Under the pieces are notes generated by a model that saw nothing but the letters and a program-made list of their open reading frames with translations, had not been told where the DNA came from and made no database searches. Below, in pieces: positions 32,856-42,009 of a stretch of 64,000 bases of DNA. Within the stretch, counting starts at the first letter, position 1, and each line of letters opens with the position of its first letter. The translations under genes and the position numbers were made by a program. Source of the DNA: Nonomuraea jabiensis (lineage in GTDB: Bacteria; Actinomycetota; Actinomycetes; Streptosporangiales; Streptosporangiaceae). The stretch is taken from positions 10,738,501-10,802,500 of the forward strand of contig NZ_JACHMB010000001.1 of assembly GCF_014204795.1 (NCBI RefSeq), given 5' to 3'.

Positions 32856-32884
32856 GGGCGGCGGCCACTGTGTGGCCGCCGCCC
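32856..32884. terminator. Bidirectional hairpin between convergent genes
   Basis: GGGCGGCGGCCAC-TGT-GTGGCCGCCGCCC, a perfect 13-bp stem with a 3-base loop, lies between the convergent hydrolase and isomerase genes and ends 11 bases from the isomerase stop. Confidence 0.8.
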
Positions 32885-32895
32885 GGCCTGGTGGG

Positions 32896-33903
32896 TCATT
32901 CGGAGGAGAAGGCGGCGTCGAAAGCGGCGGCCGGTGGGGTGATGGCGTTGAGCGAGCGGATGTAGGCGAGGGATTCCGGCGCGCCGTGCAGCCGGTCCAT
33001 GCCCGCGTCCTCCCACTCGATGGAGATCGGGCCGTCGTAACCGATGTGGTTGAGCGCGCGGAAGCACGCCTCCCACGGCACGTCGCCCCGGCCTGTGGAT
33101 ACGAAGTCCCAGCCACGCCGGGGGTCGGCCCACGCCAGGTGGGAGGCCAGACGGCCGCGCCGGCCGTCGCGGGTGGCCACCCGGGCGTCCTTGCAGTCCA
33201 CGTGGTAGATCCGGTCGGCGAAGTCGAGGATGAAGTTCGCCGGGTCCAGGTCCTGCCACACCATGTGCGAGGGGTCCCAGTTCAGGCCGAAGGCCGGCCG
33301 GTGCCCGATGGCCTCCAGCGTCCGCACCGTGGTGTGGTAGTCGTAGGCGATCTCGCTCGGGTGCACCTCATGGGCGAAGCGCACCCCGACCTCGTCGAAG
33401 ACGTCGACGATCGGGTTCCACCGGTCGGCGAAGTCGGCGTAGCCCGCCTCGATCATCGACGGGGGCACCGGCGGGAACATCGCCAGCGTGTGCCAGATTG
33501 ACGAGCCGGTGAAGCCGACGACGGTCGTCACGCCGAGCGCGGCCGCCGCGCGGGCGGTGTTCTTGATCTCTTCGGCGGCGCGCCGCCGAACGCCTTCGGG
33601 TTCGCCGTCGCCCCAGATGCGAGCGGGCAGGATGCCCTTGTGGCGCTCGTCGATGGGGTGGTCGCAGACCGCCTGGCCGACCAGGTGGTTGGAGATCGTC
33701 CACACACCGAGGTTGTACTTGGCCAGGGTCTCCTTCTTGCGTTCGATGTAGGAGTCGTCCGCGAGGGCCCTGTCGACCTCGAAGTGGTCGCCCCAGCAGG
33801 CGATCTCCAGGCCGTCGTAGCCCCACTCCGACGCCAGCCGGCAGACCTCCTCGAACGGCAGGTCCGCCCACTGCCCGGTGAACAACGTGACCGGCCTCGT
33901 CAT
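32896..33903 (-). CDS. Sugar phosphate isomerase/epimerase (xylose isomerase-like TIM barrel)
   Basis: 335 residues from the ATG at 33903, overlapping the dehydrogenase stop (ATGA). The AP_endonuc_2 barrel is clear: EWGYDGLEIACWGDHFEVD, the metal-ligand segments FAHEVHPSEIAYD (Glu/His), LNWDPSHMVWQ (Asp/His), HVDCKDA and ISIEWEDAGMDR (Glu). Members isomerise or epimerise sugars, inososes and 3-keto-glycosides. Coupling to a Gfo/Idh dehydrogenase and a sugar importer suggests a keto-sugar or inositol pathway. Confidence 0.88.
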   Translation of the reverse strand: MTRPVTLFTGQWADLPFEEVCRLASEWGYDGLEIACWGDHFEVDRALADDSYIERKKETLAKYNLGVWTISNHLVGQAVCDHPIDERHKGILPARIWGDGEPEGVRRRAAEEIKNTARAAAALGVTTVVGFTGSSIWHTLAMFPPVPPSMIEAGYADFADRWNPIVDVFDEVGVRFAHEVHPSEIAYDYHTTVRTLEAIGHRPAFGLNWDPSHMVWQDLDPANFILDFADRIYHVDCKDARVATRDGRRGRLASHLAWADPRRGWDFVSTGRGDVPWEACFRALNHIGYDGPISIEWEDAGMDRLHGAPESLAYIRSLNAITPPAAAFDAAFSSE

Positions 33904-35071
33904 GATCCCTCCACAGTGATGAAGCGGCTGTCCTCAGCCGCGCTCTGCTCGACGGCCGCCAGCACCCGCTGCACCCGCAGGCCGTCCTCGAAGGACGGTG
34001 CGGGGTCGGTGCCCGCGGCGATCGCCTCCAGGAAGTCCTTCATCTCGTGGACGAAGGTGTGCTCGTACCCGAGGCCGTGGCCCGGCGGCCACCACGCCCC
34101 GGCGTACGGGTGGTCCGGCTCGGTGACCAGCACCCGCCGGAAGCCGTGCTCGGCGCTGTCGATGGTGTGGTCATGGAACCACAGGTCGTTCATCGACTCG
34201 AAGTCGAAGGCCAGGCTGCCCAGGGCGCCGTTGATCTCGATGCGCAGCGCGTTCTTGCGCCCGGTCGCGAAACGGGTGGCCTCGAAGGAGGCCAGCCCGC
34301 CGCCGCTGAGCCGTCCGATGAACAGCGCCGCGTCGTCCACGGTGACCGCGCCCCTCCCGGTTCCGCCGCCGGCCGAGAGCCCGGCCGAACTGGCCGCCAG
34401 GGGACGTTCCTTGACGAAGGTCTCGGTCAACGCCGTCACCCCGGTCAGCCGCTCACCGGTGATGAACTCGGCGGTGTCGATGATGTGGGCGCCGATGTCG
34501 CCGAGGGCCCCGGAGCCGGCCTTGTCCTTCTGGAGCCGCCAGACCAGGGGAAACTCGGGGTCGACGATCCAGTCCTGCAGATACTGCGCCCGTACGTGCC
34601 GGATCTGGCCGAGCATGCCCTCTTCGACGAACCGCCGGGCCAGCGCGATGGCGGGCACGCGGCGGTAGTTGAAGGCGACCATGCTGCGCACGCCGCGCGC
34701 CGCCGCCTCCTTCGCCGCCGCGGCCATGGCCTCGGCCTCGGCGACGGTGTTGGCGAGCGGCTTCTCGCAGATCACGTGCTTGCCTGCCGCCAGCGCCGCG
34801 ACGGCGATCTCGGCGTGCGAGTCGCCTGGCGTGCAGATGTCGACGATCTGCACGTCGTCGCGGTCGAGCAGGCGCTTCCAGTCGGTCTCCGCGCCGGCCC
34901 ACCCCAGCTTCTCGGCGGCCTGCGCGGTCGCCTCGGCGGATCTGCCGGCCACGGCCACCATCGAGGGCCTGAGCGGCAGGTCGAAGAACGCGTCCACGGT
35001 GCGCCACGCCTGGGAGTGGGTACGGCCATGAACGCGTAGCCGACCATGCCGATCCCGATGACAGGCCTCAT
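33900..35071 (-). pseudogene. Gfo/Idh/MocA-family dehydrogenase with apparent 1-base frameshift near its start
   Basis: The coupled start is the ATG at 35071 (ATGA overlap with the upstream lipoprotein), giving MRPVIGIGMVGYAFM, the expected NAD-binding N-terminus. The remainder, THSQAWRTVDAFFDLPLRPS onward with the family motif HVICEKPLANT, is in another frame. Adding one C in the CC at 35026-35027 (G on the coding strand) restores MGRTHSQAW and a 390-residue protein. Without it, translation from the normal start ends early. Sequencing error in a short G run or a recent inactivating mutation are both possible. Intact members oxidise sugar or inositol hydroxyls with NAD(P). Confidence 0.75.
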
Positions 35072-36129
35072 GACTCGAACCCGAGAGGCAGGTACTGGGC
35101 GGCGTTGTCCTTGGTGATGGTCTCCGAAGCCAGGGTGATCGACTGCGGCACCTGCTGCTCCAGCAGGTCACTCATGCCCTTGCCCTGGGCGATCAGCCGG
35201 GCGATCTTGATCGCCGAGGCGGCCATGGTGGGAGGATAGGTGACGGTGGCCTTCAGCACGCCGCTGTCGGCCTGGATGTCACGCATCGCGTTGGCCGAGC
35301 CCGCGCCACCGACCATGAAGAACTCGTTGCGACCGGCCTCCTTGATCGCCGCCAGCACGCCGATGCCCTGGTCGTCGTCGTGGTTCCAGATCGCGTCGAT
35401 CTTCTTGTGCGCCTGGAGCAGGTTGGCGGCCACCTGCGTCCCGGACTCCACCGTGAACTTGGCGTCCTGTTGCGCGGTCACCTTGAAGCCGTACGTCTTC
35501 AGCGCGTCGGCGAAGCCCTTGCTGCGGTCCTGGGTCAGCGGCAGCGTGGCGATGCCCTGGATCTCCAGGATGACCGGGTTGGAGACGCCCTTGTCCTTCA
35601 GCGTCTTGCCGATGTGGTGTCCGGCGGCCACACCCATGCCGTAGTTGTCCCCTCCGATCCAGGCCCGGTACGACAGCTTGTCCGGGAAGACGCGGTCCAC
35701 GTTGACCACCGGGATGCCCGCGTCCATGGCCTGCCGGGCGACCTGGTTGAGCTGCTGGCCGTCGTTCGGCAAGATCACCAGCACGTTGACCTTCGCCTGG
35801 ATCAGCGACTCCACCGCCGAGATCTGCTGGTTGATGTCGTTGGTCGGCTCGACCGGCTTGAATTCGACGTCGGTGTACTGCTTGGCCGCGTCCGCCGCGT
35901 TCTTGCTGATGGCGGCGATCCAGCCGTGGTCGGCGGCCGGGGCCGAGAAGCCGATGACGACCTTCTCGCCAGGGGCGTCGTTGCCGTCCTTGGCCGCGGA
36001 AGCGGCGGCGGGCGCGCTCGCCTGCTGGGTGGCGACCGGCTCGTTGCTGGTGCAGGCGCTGATGAGGGCGCCCGCGCCGAGGGCGGCGCCGCTGAAGAGG
36101 AAGCCGCGCCGGGCGACGTTCTTGTCCAT
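35068..36129 (-). CDS. Sugar ABC importer substrate-binding lipoprotein (ribose/xylose type)
   Basis: 353 residues from the ATG at 36129 behind AAGGAGAG. An RR signal (ARRGFLFSG) precedes the lipobox LISAC. The Periplasmic_BP_4 fold is recognisable: VVIGFSAPAADHGWIAAISK, LIQAKVNVLVILPNDGQQL, GIPVVNVDRVF, AIWNHDDDQGIGVLAAIKE. It delivers a monosaccharide-like ligand to the permease encoded before it, 48 bases upstream. The ligand is unknown; the enzymes downstream suggest a keto-sugar, inositol or pentose. Confidence 0.92.
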   Translation of the reverse strand: MDKNVARRGFLFSGAALGAGALISACTSNEPVATQQASAPAAASAAKDGNDAPGEKVVIGFSAPAADHGWIAAISKNAADAAKQYTDVEFKPVEPTNDINQQISAVESLIQAKVNVLVILPNDGQQLNQVARQAMDAGIPVVNVDRVFPDKLSYRAWIGGDNYGMGVAAGHHIGKTLKDKGVSNPVILEIQGIATLPLTQDRSKGFADALKTYGFKVTAQQDAKFTVESGTQVAANLLQAHKKIDAIWNHDDDQGIGVLAAIKEAGRNEFFMVGGAGSANAMRDIQADSGVLKATVTYPPTMAASAIKIARLIAQGKGMSDLLEQQVPQSITLASETITKDNAAQYLPLGFES

Positions 36130-36177
36130 GTCTGCTCTCCTTGCTGAAGCCGGAAGGCTTGCGATCCGGCCCTGGTG

Positions 36178-37188
36178 TCAGGTGTGTGTTCTGAGGCTTC
36201 GCCGCTGCAGCAGCACGGCGGCGACGATGATCGCGCCCTTGGCGATGAGCTGGTCGGCGGTGTTCAGGCCGTTCAGGATGAACAGGTTGGTGATCACAGT
36301 GAAGATCAGCAGACCGAGGATCGATCCGATGATCGTGCCCCGGCCGCCGCTCAGCAGCGTCCCGCCGATGATCACCGCGGCGATCGCGTCCAGCTCGTAC
36401 AGGTCGCCGTGGGTGGACGATCCGGTCGTGGTCCTGGCCATGATCAGCACCGCGGCGATCCCGCAGCACAGCCCCGACAGGGCGTACAACAGCAGCGTGT
36501 GCTTGCGCACGTCGATGCCGGCCAGGCGGGCGGCCTCGGGGTTGCCGCCGACCGCGTAGGTGCGCCGGCCGAACGTCGTGCGGTTGAGCACCAGCCAGCC
36601 GAGCAGCACCACCAGCGCGAACACGTACACCAGCAGCGGCAGCCCGAGCACCCGCGTGGTCGACAGGCTCACGATCATCGAGTTGTCCTGCTGCACGAGC
36701 TGTGTGCGCTGGTTGGACATCCGCTGCGCCAGGCCGCGCGCGGCCACCATCATCGCCAGCGTCGCGATGAACGGCACCATCCGGCCATAGGCGATCAAGA
36801 TCCCGTTCAGCAGGCCCGCGCCGGTGCCCACCAGCACCGCGCACACGATCATCACGACCGGCCCGTAGGACTGGGTCGCCAGCGTGGTCGCCCATACCGA
36901 CGCCAACGCCATCAGCGCGCCCACCGACAGATCGATGCCACCACCGATGATCACGAACGTCATGCCGACAGTGATCACCCCGATGGTCGAGGCCAGCGCC
37001 AGGATGCTCACCAAGTTGGAGGAGGTGGCGAAGTTCTCCGGCCTCGTCACCAGTCCCACGATCGCCAGCAGTGTCAACGCCGCGACCAGCCCCAGATGCC
37101 GGACCTCACCCAGCCGGCCGAACCGCCCGCCCGGTCCCGCCGCCTTCAAACGCGGACCTGTCGGCGCGGCCCGATCAACCTCAGTCAT
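36178..37188 (-). CDS. Sugar ABC importer permease (RbsC/XylH type)
   Basis: 336 residues from the ATG at 37188 (RBS AAGGAGC), overlapping the ATPase stop by 8 bases. About nine to ten membrane helices follow; MTFVIIGGGIDLSVGALMAL is the BPD_transp_2 signature and TTFGRRTYAVGGNPEAARLA the conserved cytoplasmic loop. It pairs with the double-NBD ATPase. Confidence 0.92.
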   Translation of the reverse strand: MTEVDRAAPTGPRLKAAGPGGRFGRLGEVRHLGLVAALTLLAIVGLVTRPENFATSSNLVSILALASTIGVITVGMTFVIIGGGIDLSVGALMALASVWATTLATQSYGPVVMIVCAVLVGTGAGLLNGILIAYGRMVPFIATLAMMVAARGLAQRMSNQRTQLVQQDNSMIVSLSTTRVLGLPLLVYVFALVVLLGWLVLNRTTFGRRTYAVGGNPEAARLAGIDVRKHTLLLYALSGLCCGIAAVLIMARTTTGSSTHGDLYELDAIAAVIIGGTLLSGGRGTIIGSILGLLIFTVITNLFILNGLNTADQLIAKGAIIVAAVLLQRRSLRTHT

Positions 37189-38767
37189 GCGATGCTCCTT
37201 CGGTGGGGAGATTTGCCACATCGGATCCGGGCCTCTGTCCTGCGGAGACCATCACCAGGTCGAGCACCCGGTGCTCGTCCAGATCCTCGGCCGGCGCCTC
37301 ATGGACGATCCGGCCCTCGCGGATGACCAGCACGCGGTCGGCCAGGCCCAGCACTTCAGGCACCTCGCTGGACACCAGCAGCACACCGATGCCGTCGTCG
37401 GCCAGCTTGCGCACCAGCGCGTACAGCTCGGCCCGGGCACCGACGTCCACCCCACGCGTGGGCTCGTCCAGCAGCAGCAGCTTGCGGTCCTCGGCCAGCC
37501 AGCGTCCCAGCACCGCCTTCTGCTGGTTGCCGCCCGACAAGGTCCTGATCGGGCGGCGCGGATCGGGCGGGCGAATGTCCAGCGCCTGCGACAACCGTTC
37601 GGCCTCGGCGAACTCGCTCCGGCGGTCGAGCCAGCCCAGCCACCGCGGCCTGGTGTAGCGGCTCAGGCTCGCCAGCGTGATGTTCTGCGCGACGGGGTGG
37701 TCCAGCAGCAACGCCTGCGCCTTGCGCTCCTCGGGGGCCAGGCCCATGCCCATCCGCACCGCGCGGGTCGTGCTGCCCGGCGGCACCGTCCGCCCGTCGA
37801 GCACGACCCGGCCACCGGCCCGCCGCGCGCCGTAGATCGCCTCGATGATCTCGCTGCGGCCGGAGCCGACCAGACCCGCCAGGCCGACGATCTCCCCGGC
37901 CCTGATGCTGAACGACACGTCCGCGAACCGGCCGGTCAGCGTCAGGTTCTCCACCCGCAGCACCTCGGGCCGCCCCTCGTGGGCTCCCCTGCCCGGCCGG
38001 GGCGGGAAGACGTACTCGACGTTGCGGCCGGTCATCAGCGCCACGATCTTCGAGGTCGGGGTGTCCTTGGCCGCCAGCCCCACCGCGACCGTGCGCCCGT
38101 CCTTGAGCACGGTGACTCGGTCACCGATCTCGCGGATCTCCTCCAACCGGTGGGAGATGTAGATCACCGCCACGCCCTGGGAGGTGAGGTCACGGATCAC
38201 CCGGAACAGGTTGCCGACCTCGTCGTGGTCCAGCGCGGCCGACGGCTCGTCCATGATGATCAGCCGGGCCGAGTGCGACAGCGCCCTGGCCATGCTGACG
38301 ATCTGCTTGTGGGCCGGCGACAGCGAGCCCACCTCGGTGCGGGGGCGGATCTCGCCGTGCCCCAGCCGCTCGAGCAGCTCGGCCGTCGCCCGGTCGGCCT
38401 CGGCCCGGCGGGAGAACCCGAAGGTCGCCAACTCGTGGCCGAGGAAGATGTTCTCCGTCACGCTCAACCCGTCCACCAGATCGAGTTCCTGGTAGATGGT
38501 GGCGATTCCGTGGCTCATCGCCGCGGTCGGCGGCGCCAGCCGTACGGGCGAGCCGTCGAGCAGCACCTCGCCCTCGTCGGGTTCGTGGGCACCGGACAGG
38601 ATCTTGATGAGCGTGGACTTCCCGGCGCCGTTCTGGCCGAGCAGACAGTGCACCTCTCCGGCTCTGACCTCAAGGTTCACGCCGTCCAAGGCGCGCACGC
38701 CCGGGAACTGCTTGACGATTCCTCGCATCACGAGCAGCGATGACGAGTCGGATGGTGACCGCGGCAC
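37181..38767 (-). CDS. Sugar ABC importer ATPase, double NBD (RbsA/XylG type)
   Basis: 528 residues from a GTG at 38767, 6 bases after GGGAGG. N-terminal domain: Walker A GQNGAGKST, a degenerate signature (LSPAHKQIV), Walker B LIIMDEPSAALD. C-terminal domain: degenerate Walker A GLVGSGRSE, good signature LSGGNQQKA, LLLLDEPTRGVD. This asymmetry is normal for the RbsA family. It is the first gene of the five-gene sugar operon; a 50-bp near-perfect palindrome lies 33-82 bases upstream. Confidence 0.93.
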   Translation of the reverse strand: MPRSPSDSSSLLVMRGIVKQFPGVRALDGVNLEVRAGEVHCLLGQNGAGKSTLIKILSGAHEPDEGEVLLDGSPVRLAPPTAAMSHGIATIYQELDLVDGLSVTENIFLGHELATFGFSRRAEADRATAELLERLGHGEIRPRTEVGSLSPAHKQIVSMARALSHSARLIIMDEPSAALDHDEVGNLFRVIRDLTSQGVAVIYISHRLEEIREIGDRVTVLKDGRTVAVGLAAKDTPTSKIVALMTGRNVEYVFPPRPGRGAHEGRPEVLRVENLTLTGRFADVSFSIRAGEIVGLAGLVGSGRSEIIEAIYGARRAGGRVVLDGRTVPPGSTTRAVRMGMGLAPEERKAQALLLDHPVAQNITLASLSRYTRPRWLGWLDRRSEFAEAERLSQALDIRPPDPRRPIRTLSGGNQQKAVLGRWLAEDRKLLLLDEPTRGVDVGARAELYALVRKLADDGIGVLLVSSEVPEVLGLADRVLVIREGRIVHEAPAEDLDEHRVLDLVMVSAGQRPGSDVANLPTEGASHD

Positions 38768-38799
38768 AGGGGCCTCCCTCGGTTACGGTGTGGCCATGC

Positions 38800-38849
38800 C
38801 CATCAGGTGGGCCCATCAGGTGGGCCCACCTGATGGGCCCACCTGACGG
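38800..38849. repeat. 50-bp near-perfect palindrome upstream of sugar operon
   Basis: Two direct copies of CATCAGGTGGGCC are followed by their reverse complements, meeting at GGG|CCC between 38824 and 38825. The inner 22 bp on each side are perfectly complementary, and the next 3 include one mismatch. Located 33-82 bases before the GTG start, it is either a double operator for the adjacent ROK regulator or a leader hairpin. Confidence 0.85.
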
Positions 38850-38850
38850 C

Positions 38851-39072
38851 CCCGCCCGCCTGACGGCGCCGGTTGGCACCGCCGCTACGGCACCGAGGTC
38901 GGCGTCAACGGTGCCGGTGCGGCTTCCGGTGACCGATCAGGCGGGCGGGACGTTCTGGGTGGAAAATCGCACAGGGGTTCCCGCCCGCCTGACCGCAGGC
39001 CCCATGGCCGCGGCACGCGAAATGGGCGGGATGTGCCGAGGCGGTGCGGAACAGGACGGTCAGGCGGACGGG
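38851..39072. repeat. Dispersed 13-bp element CCCGCCCGCCTGA in both orientations
   Basis: Exact copies lie at 38851-38863 (+), 38937-38949 (-) and 38980-38992 (+), and a copy with one change at 39060-39072 (-), which includes the ROK stop codon. The second and third form a 13-bp stem with a 30-base loop. No gene is recognised in 38850-39059. Confidence 0.75.
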
Positions 39073-40367
39073 AGGATGGTCGGAGGCGTTCGGATCGAGA
39101 TGCTTGTGGGGTCGGACAGTGCACGTTCCACGACGACTCCGGCCGCTCCGCGTGAGGCGGCGCCGAAGCCGAGGTCGGAGGCGGCGAACCGGCAGCGCTC
39201 GACGGCGTCGCTCATGCCCAGGCGTGCCAGCGTCTGTTGCGCTGCGGGGATGATCAGGTCGGCGAGTCGCGCGAAGTACCCGCCCAGCACGATCACCCGT
39301 GGGTTGAACAGGTTGACCAGCATGGCCGCCCCGATGCCGAGCCACCGGCCCACCTCCGCGGCGGCGGCGTCGACGCGGGGATCTCCCTCGGCCCGTCGGT
39401 GCTCGATCTCGGCCAGCCGCTCCTCCGGGTCACGGACGAGTTGCGGGCCAGTGCCGTACGCGCGGTCCGGTGTGGCCATGCGGACCAGCGCGGCCAGCCC
39501 GACCTTGGTCTCCCAGCAGCCGACCCGGCCGCAGCGGCACGACTCGCCGGAGGGATCGATCACGACGTGGCCGACCTCCCCCGCGAATCCGTCCGCTCCG
39601 CCCAGCAGCCGGCCGCCGGCGATGACGCCGCCGCCGATGCCCACCTCGCCTGTGAGGTAGACCAGGTCGGAGGTGCCCGCCGCGACGCCCGAGGTGTACT
39701 CGGCCAGGGCGGCGAGGTTGGCGTCGTTGTCCACCGCGACGGGGATGTCCGCGGCGATGTTCGCGTGGGACAGCCGCTCCGTCACCGCCACCCCGCGCCA
39801 GCCCAGGTTCGGGGCGACGACGACGGTGCCGGTGGTGGCGTCGATCAGGCCGGGGACGGCCACGGTGATCCCGGCCGGCGTGATCCCGAGCCGGTCGAGG
39901 TCGGCGACGATCCTCTCGGCCATGCGGGCCAGCTCGTCCAGCGAGCGTTCCGGGCCGGACCCCATGGCGTCGAAACCGATGCGCCGGTCGATGATCACCC
40001 TGCCGGCCAGGTCGGTGGCGATCGCGGCGATGTAGTCGACGTTGACTTCCATGCCGAGGGCGCCGACCCGGGAGCCGTCCAGGGCGAGCGCGACACCCGG
40101 GCGGCCGACGGAGCCGGCGTGCTGCGGCCCCATCTCCTTGACCAGTCCGCGCGCCTGCAGCTCGCTCACCAGGCTGGTGACGGTCGCCTTGTTCAGCCCG
40201 GTCGCGGCGGCGACGGCCGATCGGGTGCACGGGCCGCACGCGCTGACGTGACGCAGCACGAGGGCGAGGTTGGAACGGCGCACGGTGGCCTGATCCGCGG
40301 GAACTCCCGCGGACCCGCCGCGACTCATCGAGTCGGTCGCGTGGCCGTCGGCCCGGCTGTGGTCCAC
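39060..40367 (-). CDS. ROK-family transcriptional repressor (NagC/XylR type)
   Basis: 435 residues from the GTG at 40367 next to AGGAGGAG. The N-terminal winged HTH is ALVLRHVSACGPCTRSAVAA, TGLNKATVTSLVSELQARGL. The ROK kinase-like domain has VDNDANLAALAEYTSG and the zinc motif CRCGRVGCWET. It likely represses the sugar importer operon that starts 293 bases downstream of its stop, relieved by the imported sugar. It is divergent from a close paralogue. Confidence 0.9.
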   Translation of the reverse strand: MDHSRADGHATDSMSRGGSAGVPADQATVRRSNLALVLRHVSACGPCTRSAVAAATGLNKATVTSLVSELQARGLVKEMGPQHAGSVGRPGVALALDGSRVGALGMEVNVDYIAAIATDLAGRVIIDRRIGFDAMGSGPERSLDELARMAERIVADLDRLGITPAGITVAVPGLIDATTGTVVVAPNLGWRGVAVTERLSHANIAADIPVAVDNDANLAALAEYTSGVAAGTSDLVYLTGEVGIGGGVIAGGRLLGGADGFAGEVGHVVIDPSGESCRCGRVGCWETKVGLAALVRMATPDRAYGTGPQLVRDPEERLAEIEHRRAEGDPRVDAAAAEVGRWLGIGAAMLVNLFNPRVIVLGGYFARLADLIIPAAQQTLARLGMSDAVERCRFAASDLGFGAASRGAAGVVVERALSDPTSISIRTPPTILPSA

Positions 40368-40379
40368 GCTCCTCCTCGA

Positions 40380-40405
40380 TTAGTTCAGATGGCTAGCCGA
40401 ATTAA
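40380..40405. promoter_or_regulatory. Candidate ROK operator in divergent intergenic region
   Basis: TTAGTTC and GAATTAA (one mismatch from perfect symmetry) are separated by 12 bases, just upstream of the minus-strand ROK start. A similar half, GATTAATT, occurs at 40567-40574 before the plus-strand ROK gene. The gap of about 230 bases is AT-richer than its surroundings. Confidence 0.4.
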
Positions 40406-40600
40406 AGGCACGACTTCCGGCGTGCACAAGTATTAAATCGTTCGTAACTTGCATAACTTTCCGATAACTGGAGCGAGAAGTGTGGCCGAAGTGCACCGAA
40501 GTGAGCGATGCCAACTCGTTACGGACTTGAGGGGTGCGTGGTTGGACATCGCCGTGTTACAACCCTGATTAATTGATCTCGGAGACAAACAAAGGGGCAG

Positions 40601-41890
40601 GTGGTGCGGGTGCCGTACAGACCGTCCCGCTCCCGCTCCCCTGGCGGCGCCGCGCCGACGAGTCCCGCCACGCTGCGCCGGGCGAACCTGTCGCTGGTGC
40701 TGCGCGAGCTGCGCGAGCACACCTCCCTGTCCCGTGCCGAGATCGCGCAGGCGACCGGGCTGCACCGGGCCACCGTCTCCAACCTCATGGCCGAGCTCCT
40801 GGAACGGCGGCTGGTGCGGGAGGTCGGTGTCGAGCACGTAGGCGCGATCGGGCGTCCCAGACGGGCGGTGGCGCTGCACGGCGCGCACGTCGGCGCCCTG
40901 GGCATGGAGATCAACGTCGACTACATCGCGGTCCACGGCACCGACCTGAGCGGCCGCAGCCTGGTCGAGCGCCGGGTGGTCCACGACGCGATGGGCAGCG
41001 GCCCGGACAGCGCCGTGCGCCGGCTCGGGCTCGTGGCCAAGGAGGCCGTGGAGGCGATGCGGCGGGCCGGATCGGTCCCGACCGGCATCGCGGTGGCCGT
41101 CCCCGGACTCGTGGACGTGACACGCGGCGTCGTGACACTCGCGCCGAACCTCCACTGGCGCGACCTGCCCCTGGCCGAGCAGCTGGGCTCCATACTCGGC
41201 CCGCGGAGCGTGCCGGTGCGGGTGGACAACGACGCGAACCTCGCCGCCCTGGCCGAATACACCTCCGGCGTCGCCGCCGGCACGCCCCACCTGGTCTATC
41301 TCACCGGGGAGGTGGGCGTGGGCGGCGGCATCATCTCAGGCGGCGAGCTTCTGCGCGGAGCGGACGGATTCTCCGGCGAGGTCGGGCATCTGCGGGTCGA
41401 CCCCAACGGCGACCGATGCGGCTGTGGCCGCATCGGCTGCTGGGAGACCAAGGTCGGTCTGGCCGCGCTCGTACGCGCGGCCATGCCCGAACAGGCCTAC
41501 GGGTTGCCCGGCATGCCGGTGCCCGATCCCGGCGAACGGGTGGCCGACATCGCCAGGGGCCTGGCCTCGGGCGACCGGCGGATGATGGCGGCGGTGGCGC
41601 AGGTCGGCGAGTGGCTCGGGCTCGGCGGCTCGATCCTGGCCAACCTGTTCAACCCGCGGGTGATCGTCATCGGCGGCTACTTCGCCTCACTGGCCCAGTG
41701 GCTGCTGCCGCACGCACAAGATCAGCTGCAACGGCTCGTGGTGGCCGCTCCCGCCGCCCAGTGCCGATTCGTCGCCTCCACGCTCGGCTTCGGCGCCGCC
41801 TCCAGGGGCGCCGCGAGCATGGTGGTCAACCACATCATCGACGATCCGACGACGATCTTGGATTCACTCCGCAGGCCGGCACCTTACTGA
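40601..41890 (+). CDS. ROK-family transcriptional regulator, paralogue of 39060-40367
   Basis: 429 residues from GTG at 40601; GTG at 40604 is better spaced from AAAGGGG. The HTH is LSLVLRELREHTSLSRAEIA, then GLHRATVSNLMAELLERRLV. The ROK domain shows VDNDANLAALAEYTSG, YLTGEVGVGGGIISGGELL and the zinc site CGCGRIGCWET. Long stretches are identical to the divergent ROK protein, indicating duplication. Its plus-strand neighbour is the giant ThuA protein gene, which it may control. Confidence 0.9.
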   Translation: MVRVPYRPSRSRSPGGAAPTSPATLRRANLSLVLRELREHTSLSRAEIAQATGLHRATVSNLMAELLERRLVREVGVEHVGAIGRPRRAVALHGAHVGALGMEINVDYIAVHGTDLSGRSLVERRVVHDAMGSGPDSAVRRLGLVAKEAVEAMRRAGSVPTGIAVAVPGLVDVTRGVVTLAPNLHWRDLPLAEQLGSILGPRSVPVRVDNDANLAALAEYTSGVAAGTPHLVYLTGEVGVGGGIISGGELLRGADGFSGEVGHLRVDPNGDRCGCGRIGCWETKVGLAALVRAAMPEQAYGLPGMPVPDPGERVADIARGLASGDRRMMAAVAQVGEWLGLGGSILANLFNPRVIVIGGYFASLAQWLLPHAQDQLQRLVVAAPAAQCRFVASTLGFGAASRGAASMVVNHIIDDPTTILDSLRRPAPY

Positions 41891-42009
41891 CGGCCCCACA
41901 GACCTGGAGACGGCACCCTCCAGCAACCCGCACCATCCGCTACCACCAAGTGGCAACAGCGCGGCGGCGCGCGCCTTGCCTGACGTCCCCCCGGTCAGGA
42001 AGGGTTTCC

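Noticed and set aside
38800..38849. Palindrome considered as a rho-independent terminator for the ROK gene
   Set aside because: It lies 210 bases beyond the ROK stop and 33 bases before the sugar operon start, without a T-run; an operator or leader role fits better.
40573..42009. Upstream extension of the giant protein frame through the ROK gene
   Set aside because: The ROK gene in the other frame has the conserved domains. The RBS and signal peptide place the true start at 42010.
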